The notes under the pieces: generated by a model
The model's input: only the letters and a program-made list of their open reading frames with translations
Told to the model about the DNA's origin: nothing
Databases searched by the model: none
Shown: positions 23,522-26,993 of the stretch, piece after piece
Position numbering within the stretch: the stretch's first letter is position 1
How the letters are laid out: each line of letters opens with the position of its first letter
Source: Lawsonibacter sp.
Lineage (GTDB): Bacteria > Bacillota > Clostridia > Oscillospirales > Oscillospiraceae
Assembly: GCA_020025455.1 (NCBI GenBank)
Contig: JAHHSC010000006.1
Span: forward strand, 1 to 26,993
Direction: 5' to 3'
Length of the DNA stretch: 26,993 nt
Position numbers and translations under genes: made by a program

Positions 23522-24274
23522 TTATCTTGCCATTTCCCACAGAACCACCGCCGCGGCCACCGCCGCGTTCAGGGATTCGCAGCGCTCCCTCATGGGAATT
23601 TTAAGGGTCTTGCTGCTCAGGTTGAGCAGCTGGTCAGAGATGCCTCTCCCCTCGCTGCCGATGACCACAGCGGCCCTCCTCAGGTCAGCCTGCCGCACAT
23701 CTACGGTATCCTCCCGCAGAGCGGTGGCGTAGAGGGGCAGATTGGAGCGTTCCAGTAAGCCGGGCAGCTCCTCCGCTCCCACTTCATAGACGGGCAGTCG
23801 GAAACAGGCCCCCATGGTGGAGCGAACTGTTTTCGGGGAAAAGGGGTCTGCACAGCCGTTGACCAGGATCAGGCCATCGGCACCCAGCGCATCGGCGGTG
23901 CGCCATATCGTGCCTACATTACCCGGGTCCTGGACGCCGTCCAGCACCAGATACCGGCTGCCGGGCAGAACGGAAGGGGCGTTTAAATCCGGGATTCTGC
24001 CCACAAAAAGCACACCCTGAGGGGTCTTTGTATCGCAGAGACTCCGCAGCAGGTCGTCTGGTACCTCCACGCGGCGAATCTGCTCTGGGAGCGCAAGCTC
24101 GTTTCCCTGGGCGGTCACCACAGCAGTCAATTCCATTCCGGCCTTGAGCGCCTCCGCCAGCAGTTTAGGCCCCTCGCCGGTAAACTCACCGCAGGTACGA
24201 CGGTGTGCGCGCGAAGTATTCAGTTTTCTGACATGGACAGCCAGGGGGTTCTGTCGGCTGGTAATTCGTTCCAT
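23522..24274 (-). CDS. TrmH/SpoU family RNA 2'-O-methyltransferase
   Basis: This 250-residue SPOUT-class enzyme should transfer a methyl group from S-adenosylmethionine to a ribose 2'-OH in tRNA or 23S rRNA. The N-terminal RNA-binding part (ITSRQNPLAVHVRKL) is followed by motif 1 LDGVQDPGNVGTIWRTADA, motif 2 VVIGSEGRGIS and motif 3 IPMRERCESLNAAVAAAV, which form the trefoil-knot cofactor site. The ATG at 24274 overlaps the ktrA stop as TGATG with a GGAG site eight bases upstream; a GTG one codon earlier is the alternative. Translational coupling to ktrA is likely. The family is clear, but the target nucleotide cannot be read from the sequence. Confidence 0.92.
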   Translation of the reverse strand: MERITSRQNPLAVHVRKLNTSRAHRRTCGEFTGEGPKLLAEALKAGMELTAVVTAQGNELALPEQIRRVEVPDDLLRSLCDTKTPQGVLFVGRIPDLNAPSVLPGSRYLVLDGVQDPGNVGTIWRTADALGADGLILVNGCADPFSPKTVRSTMGACFRLPVYEVGAEELPGLLERSNLPLYATALREDTVDVRQADLRRAAVVIGSEGRGISDQLLNLSSKTLKIPMRERCESLNAAVAAAVVLWEMAR

Positions 24275-24921
24275 CACAGCAGCTCCAATTTCCGTATGTC
24301 GTAGTTTCCGCCCAGCACCACCATGCTGTCACCATCTTGAAACACAAAGTCTCGGTTTGGTGAAATGTTCATCACACTGTCCCGGCGGACCGCAATGATG
24401 GTAATATGGTATTTAGGCCGAATATCCAGCTCAAGGATGCTCCTGCCCACCCAGGTGACTGGCACACGCCGCTCGGCGATGGAATACTCGTCCGACAAGT
24501 CGATAAAATTCAGCATATCCCCATTGGCAAGGTTGTGGGCCAGTCTCAGGGCCATCTCCTGCTCCGGGAAAACCACCAGGTCGGCACCGATCTTCTCCAG
24601 CACCTTCCGGTGGACCGCGCTGTTGGCCTTGCTGACTACGCGGGGCACACCTTGATCCTTCAGATTCATGGTGATCAGGGCACTCTCACCCACATCCTCA
24701 GCCAGCGCCACCACAGCGCAGTCAAAGTTTCGGGCACCCAGCGTGCGAAGGACCTCAGGGTCCCGGGCGTCCCCGGTCACAGAATGGGTGACCAAATCGG
24801 CGACAGCCTGGACACGTTCCGGTCTGGCATCCACCGCCAGCACCTCGTTGCCCAGCTTAGAAAGCTCCACCGCCAGGGCGCTCCCGAATCTGCCCAGGCC
24901 AATTACCAGAAAGCTTTTCAC
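24274..24921 (-). CDS. ktrA: KtrA/TrkA, cytoplasmic K+ channel regulator
   Basis: This 215-residue RCK protein forms the cytoplasmic ring that gates the KtrB potassium pore in response to nucleotides. The RCK_N Rossmann domain has GLGRFG (8-13) and the acidic Asp31 in LAVDARPE, expected for NAD or ATP/ADP binding. The RCK_C domain covers about residues 135-215, where c-di-AMP binds in characterised homologues. The start is GTG (24921) with an AAAAGGAG ribosome binding site. It lies 25 bases after ktrB and overlaps the downstream RNA methyltransferase by one base. Confidence 0.94.
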   Translation of the reverse strand: MKSFLVIGLGRFGSALAVELSKLGNEVLAVDARPERVQAVADLVTHSVTGDARDPEVLRTLGARNFDCAVVALAEDVGESALITMNLKDQGVPRVVSKANSAVHRKVLEKIGADLVVFPEQEMALRLAHNLANGDMLNFIDLSDEYSIAERRVPVTWVGRSILELDIRPKYHITIIAVRRDSVMNISPNRDFVFQDGDSMVVLGGNYDIRKLELL

Positions 24922-24946
24922 GATACTTACTCCTTTTTGGCTTCAT

Positions 24947-26308
24947 TCAGCCGATCATAATATCGACGGTGGGGTACTCCAGTTTACTCTCCATCCGCCG
25001 GGTCAGAAATGCAATGGAAAAGGTGAGCACGCCCACACGGCCCAAATACATACACAAAATCACGATGATGGAACTTCCCGCACTCAGCGCAGTGGTGACG
25101 CCCATGGAAAGACCCACCGTACCCAGCGCAGAGGCGATCTCGTAGGCTCCGTTCAAAAACGGGACTCCATCGATCAGGGAAAGGCCCATCGTGCCCACGA
25201 CCAGCAGCATCAGAATGGACATGGCCAGCGTCATGGCATCCAGCACACGGCGGGCCGGAATGGTGCGCTCACGAATGACCACCTGTTCCCTGCCATGCAG
25301 GCTCTCCCACAAAGTCAGCAGCAGCACACCGGCCGTCACGGTCTTGACGCCACCGGCAGTGGAGCCGGAGGAGCCACCCACCAGCATGAAAATAATGCCG
25401 AGAACCGCGGAGTTGTCGGTCAGGCCGCCCTGGTCCAGGGTGGCATAGCCGGCCGTACGCAGGGTTACCGACTGGAAGAGGGCATTGAGCACCTTATCCC
25501 CTGTGCCCATGCTGCCCAGGGTAGCGGGGTTGTCCCACTCAAACCAGAGCACCGCCAGAAAACCGGTCAAAATCAGGCCGGCGGTAATGCCAAGCACCAA
25601 TTTCGTGTAAAGTGAAAATCGTTTCCAATGCTTGTTTTTCAGAATATCTTCCCAGACAAAGAAGCCCAGGCCGCCCACCACAATGAGGAACATGATGACC
25701 CCAAGCACCAGCGGGTCATCCTGGAAGCCAGCCAGACTGGAGAAGGGGCCGGTGTAGCCGCCCATCAAGTCAAATCCACCGTTGCAGAACGCAGAGACCG
25801 AATGGAAGATGCCAAACCAAAGTCCCTTTCCAAACCCGAAGATGGGGATGAACCTTGCGGCCAGCAGCAGCCCGCCGATTCCCTCCAGCAGAAATGTGCC
25901 CGCCAGTGCACGGCGCACCACCCGGACCACACCGGCGGTATTGGATAGGTTCATGGCGGAGGCCATCATCATACGCTGCGACAGACCAATGCGGCGGCGC
26001 AGAGCCAGGGACACCAGGGTCATCAGACTGACAAAGCCCAGGCCGCCAAGCTGGATCAGCACCAGCACTACTACTTGGCCGAACGCAGTCCAGTGGAGAA
26101 AGGTGTCCACCTGAGCCAATCCTGTCACGCAGGTTGCCGAGGTAGCGGTGAACAGGCAGGTAAGCCACGGCGTCCACTCCCCCGACTTAGCGGAGATGGG
26201 CAGGTGCAGCAAGCAGGTACCCGCCACAATGATCAATGCAAAGCCCAGAGCGATCATGCGCGTTGGATTCAGGTGTTTTTTGCTCTTGGGCACTACCGTT
26301 CTGCTCAA
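24947..26308 (-). CDS. ktrB: KtrB/TrkH family potassium transporter
   Basis: This is a 453-residue membrane protein with the fourfold M1-P-M2 plan of the Trk/Ktr/HKT superfamily, which imports K+ (often with Na+ coupling). Four selectivity-filter segments are visible: TSATCVTGLAQ (56-66), SAFCNGGFDLMGG, SVTLRTAGYATLD and SALGTVGLSMGVT, each with the key Gly. An internal GGSSGSTAGGVKT loop matches the gating loop of KtrB/TrkH. The likely start is TTG (26308), seven bases after an AAGGAGG site, with no nearby in-frame ATG. It is the first gene of ktrB-ktrA-trmH behind its own promoter. Confidence 0.95.
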   Translation of the reverse strand: MSRTVVPKSKKHLNPTRMIALGFALIIVAGTCLLHLPISAKSGEWTPWLTCLFTATSATCVTGLAQVDTFLHWTAFGQVVVLVLIQLGGLGFVSLMTLVSLALRRRIGLSQRMMMASAMNLSNTAGVVRVVRRALAGTFLLEGIGGLLLAARFIPIFGFGKGLWFGIFHSVSAFCNGGFDLMGGYTGPFSSLAGFQDDPLVLGVIMFLIVVGGLGFFVWEDILKNKHWKRFSLYTKLVLGITAGLILTGFLAVLWFEWDNPATLGSMGTGDKVLNALFQSVTLRTAGYATLDQGGLTDNSAVLGIIFMLVGGSSGSTAGGVKTVTAGVLLLTLWESLHGREQVVIRERTIPARRVLDAMTLAMSILMLLVVGTMGLSLIDGVPFLNGAYEIASALGTVGLSMGVTTALSAGSSIIVILCMYLGRVGVLTFSIAFLTRRMESKLEYPTVDIMIG

Positions 26309-26350
26309 AGTATGACCTCCTTATCGGTCACAGGGTCTTGTTGTTTTCTT

Positions 26351-26398
26351 ACCTTAATATAAGACAAGTATAACATAGGTCTTTCTAATAATAAAGGT
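26351..26398 (-). promoter_or_regulatory. imperfect dyad over the ktrB transcription start
   Basis: AAGAC (26361-26365) and GTCTT (26379-26383) are inverted around 13 bases, and outer arms ACCTT (26351-26355) and AAGGT (26394-26398) add imperfect symmetry. The right arm covers the -10 box and the expected start of transcription, so a DNA operator is more likely than an RNA hairpin. The leader is too short for a ydaO-type c-di-AMP riboswitch. Confidence 0.3.
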
Positions 26399-26416
26399 AT
26401 CGTCCACGCTTGTCAA
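26388..26416 (-). promoter_or_regulatory. ktrB: sigma-A promoter of ktrB-ktrA-trmH
   Basis: On the minus strand a perfect -35 TTGACA (26416-26411) and -10 TATTAT (26393-26388, 5 of 6) are separated by 17 bases. The leader before ktrB would be about 70 bases. Confidence 0.8.
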
Positions 26417-26512
26417 GCCGCTGTTCCGCCCCGCCTCCCCTGATCCCGTTCACGTTCGTCCTATTCCTCTTCTTTTCGTCTGGACAATCAGAGGATTTTT
26501 CTGTCAACGTGC

Positions 26513-26551
26513 AAAAACGCCGCACAGACATCTTTGGAACGTCTGTGCGGC
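26513..26551 (-). terminator. intrinsic terminator of rpoD
   Basis: An 11-base-pair stem (26519-26529 with 26541-26551, CCGCACAGAC/GTCTGTGCGG core) with an 11-base loop is followed by five T on the minus strand. It starts eight bases after the rpoD stop and separates rpoD from the potassium operon. Confidence 0.9.
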
Positions 26552-26558
26552 ATTTTAC

Positions 26559-26993
26559 TTAGTTCAGAAAATCTTTCAGCTTCTTGCTGCGGGAGGGGTG
26601 ACGCAGCTTTCTGAGGGCCTTGGCCTCGATCTGACGGATACGCTCACGGGTCACGTTGAACTTCTGCCCCACTTCCTCCAACGTGTGAGGCTGGCCGTCA
26701 TCGATGCCGAAGCGGAGCTTCAGCACCTGCTTCTCTCGGTCGGTCAGCGTATCCAGCACCTCCAGCAGCTGCTCCTTCAGCAGGGTGAAGGAAGCGGCCT
26801 CGGAGGGCTCAGAAGCATCCTCATCCGGAATGAAGTCACCCAGATGGCTGTCCTCCTCCTCACCGATGGGGGTCTCCAGGCTCACAGGCTCCTGGGCGAT
26901 TTTCAGGATCTCACGGACACGCTCCACGGGCATCGCCATCTCCTCGGCGATCTCCTCAGGGCTGGGATCGTGGCCCAGCTCCTGCAGCAGCTG
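26559..26993 (-). CDS. rpoD: RpoD/SigA, primary sigma factor (C-terminal part)
   Basis: At least 144 residues of the housekeeping sigma-70 factor are present; the 5' part is beyond the window edge. Region 3 is seen in EEIAEEMAMPVERVREILKI, then the acidic linker EEEDSHLGDFIPDEDA. Region 4 follows, with LDTLTDREKQVLKLRFG and the -35-reading helix-turn-helix TLEEVGQKFNVTRERIRQIE (region 4.2), ending in KLRHPSRSKKLKDFLN. These residues fit the near-consensus TTGACA boxes found before feoA, marR and ktrB. The gene ends at its own terminator, so it does not run into ktrB. Confidence 0.97.
   Translation of the reverse strand, partial: QLLQELGHDPSPEEIAEEMAMPVERVREILKIAQEPVSLETPIGEEEDSHLGDFIPDEDASEPSEAASFTLLKEQLLEVLDTLTDREKQVLKLRFGIDDGQPHTLEEVGQKFNVTRERIRQIEAKALRKLRHPSRSKKLKDFLN

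Noticed and set aside
26309..26410. c-di-AMP (ydaO-type) riboswitch before ktrB
   Set aside because: The promoter leaves only about 70 bases of leader, too short for that riboswitch, and its conserved segments are not seen.

Overview
The window looks like chromosomal DNA of a GC-rich, spore-forming clostridial bacterium. A gut Oscillospiraceae-type organism (Flavonifractor / Pseudoflavonifractor / Lawsonibacter-like) is the best guess. This is inferred from AddA/AddB instead of RecBCD, the dprA-topA-trmFO order, KtrA/KtrB, a YlmC/YmxH protein, strong AGGAGG ribosome binding sites and a GC-rich housekeeping set; no marker in the window fixes the genus. There is no rRNA, tRNA, insertion sequence, prophage or CRISPR array that I can see. 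The region is core genome and almost completely coding.

Layout, left to right. (1) 70-2689, minus strand: an MBOAT O-acyltransferase followed by its DHHW/AlgJ-like SGNH partner, a two-gene surface polymer acylation module with its own sigma-A-type promoter. (2) 2846-3115, plus strand: a small PRC-barrel YlmC/YmxH protein that converges on addA with a 4-base gap. (3) 3120-10962, minus strand: addB, a pyridoxal/pyridoxamine kinase and addA, packed as one operon; the vitamin B6 kinase lies between the two recombination subunits. (4) 11096-12013, minus strand: an EamA/DMT permease with its own terminator. (5) 12295-15701, plus strand: a complete ferrous iron uptake operon, feoA1-feoA2-feoB plus a Cys-rich FeoB-associated peptide. 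It has a consensus promoter, and four copies of an 18-bp dyad, GGTTAG-N6-CTAACC-like, lie around the promoter and before feoB. It ends at a strong bidirectional terminator. (6) 15799-17129, minus strand: a MarR regulator and a DegV fatty-acid-binding protein behind a consensus promoter that overlaps a short palindrome. (7) 17294-23362, minus strand: dprA, topA, trmFO and plsX. (8) 23522-26308, minus strand: the potassium uptake pair ktrB-ktrA, followed by a SpoU/TrmH RNA methyltransferase. (9) 26559-26993, minus strand: the C-terminal part of the housekeeping sigma factor rpoD, cut by the window edge.

Functional themes are double-strand-break repair (AddAB), DNA topology and uptake (TopA, DprA), tRNA/rRNA modification (TrmFO, TrmH), phospholipid synthesis (PlsX, DegV and perhaps the MarR), Fe(II) and K+ import, and cell-surface acylation. 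I found no clearly new biological system. The most interesting points are the repeated operator-like dyads of the feo locus, the long acidic extracytoplasmic insert in FeoB, the B6 kinase inside addBA, and the histone-H1-like lysine tail of TopA.
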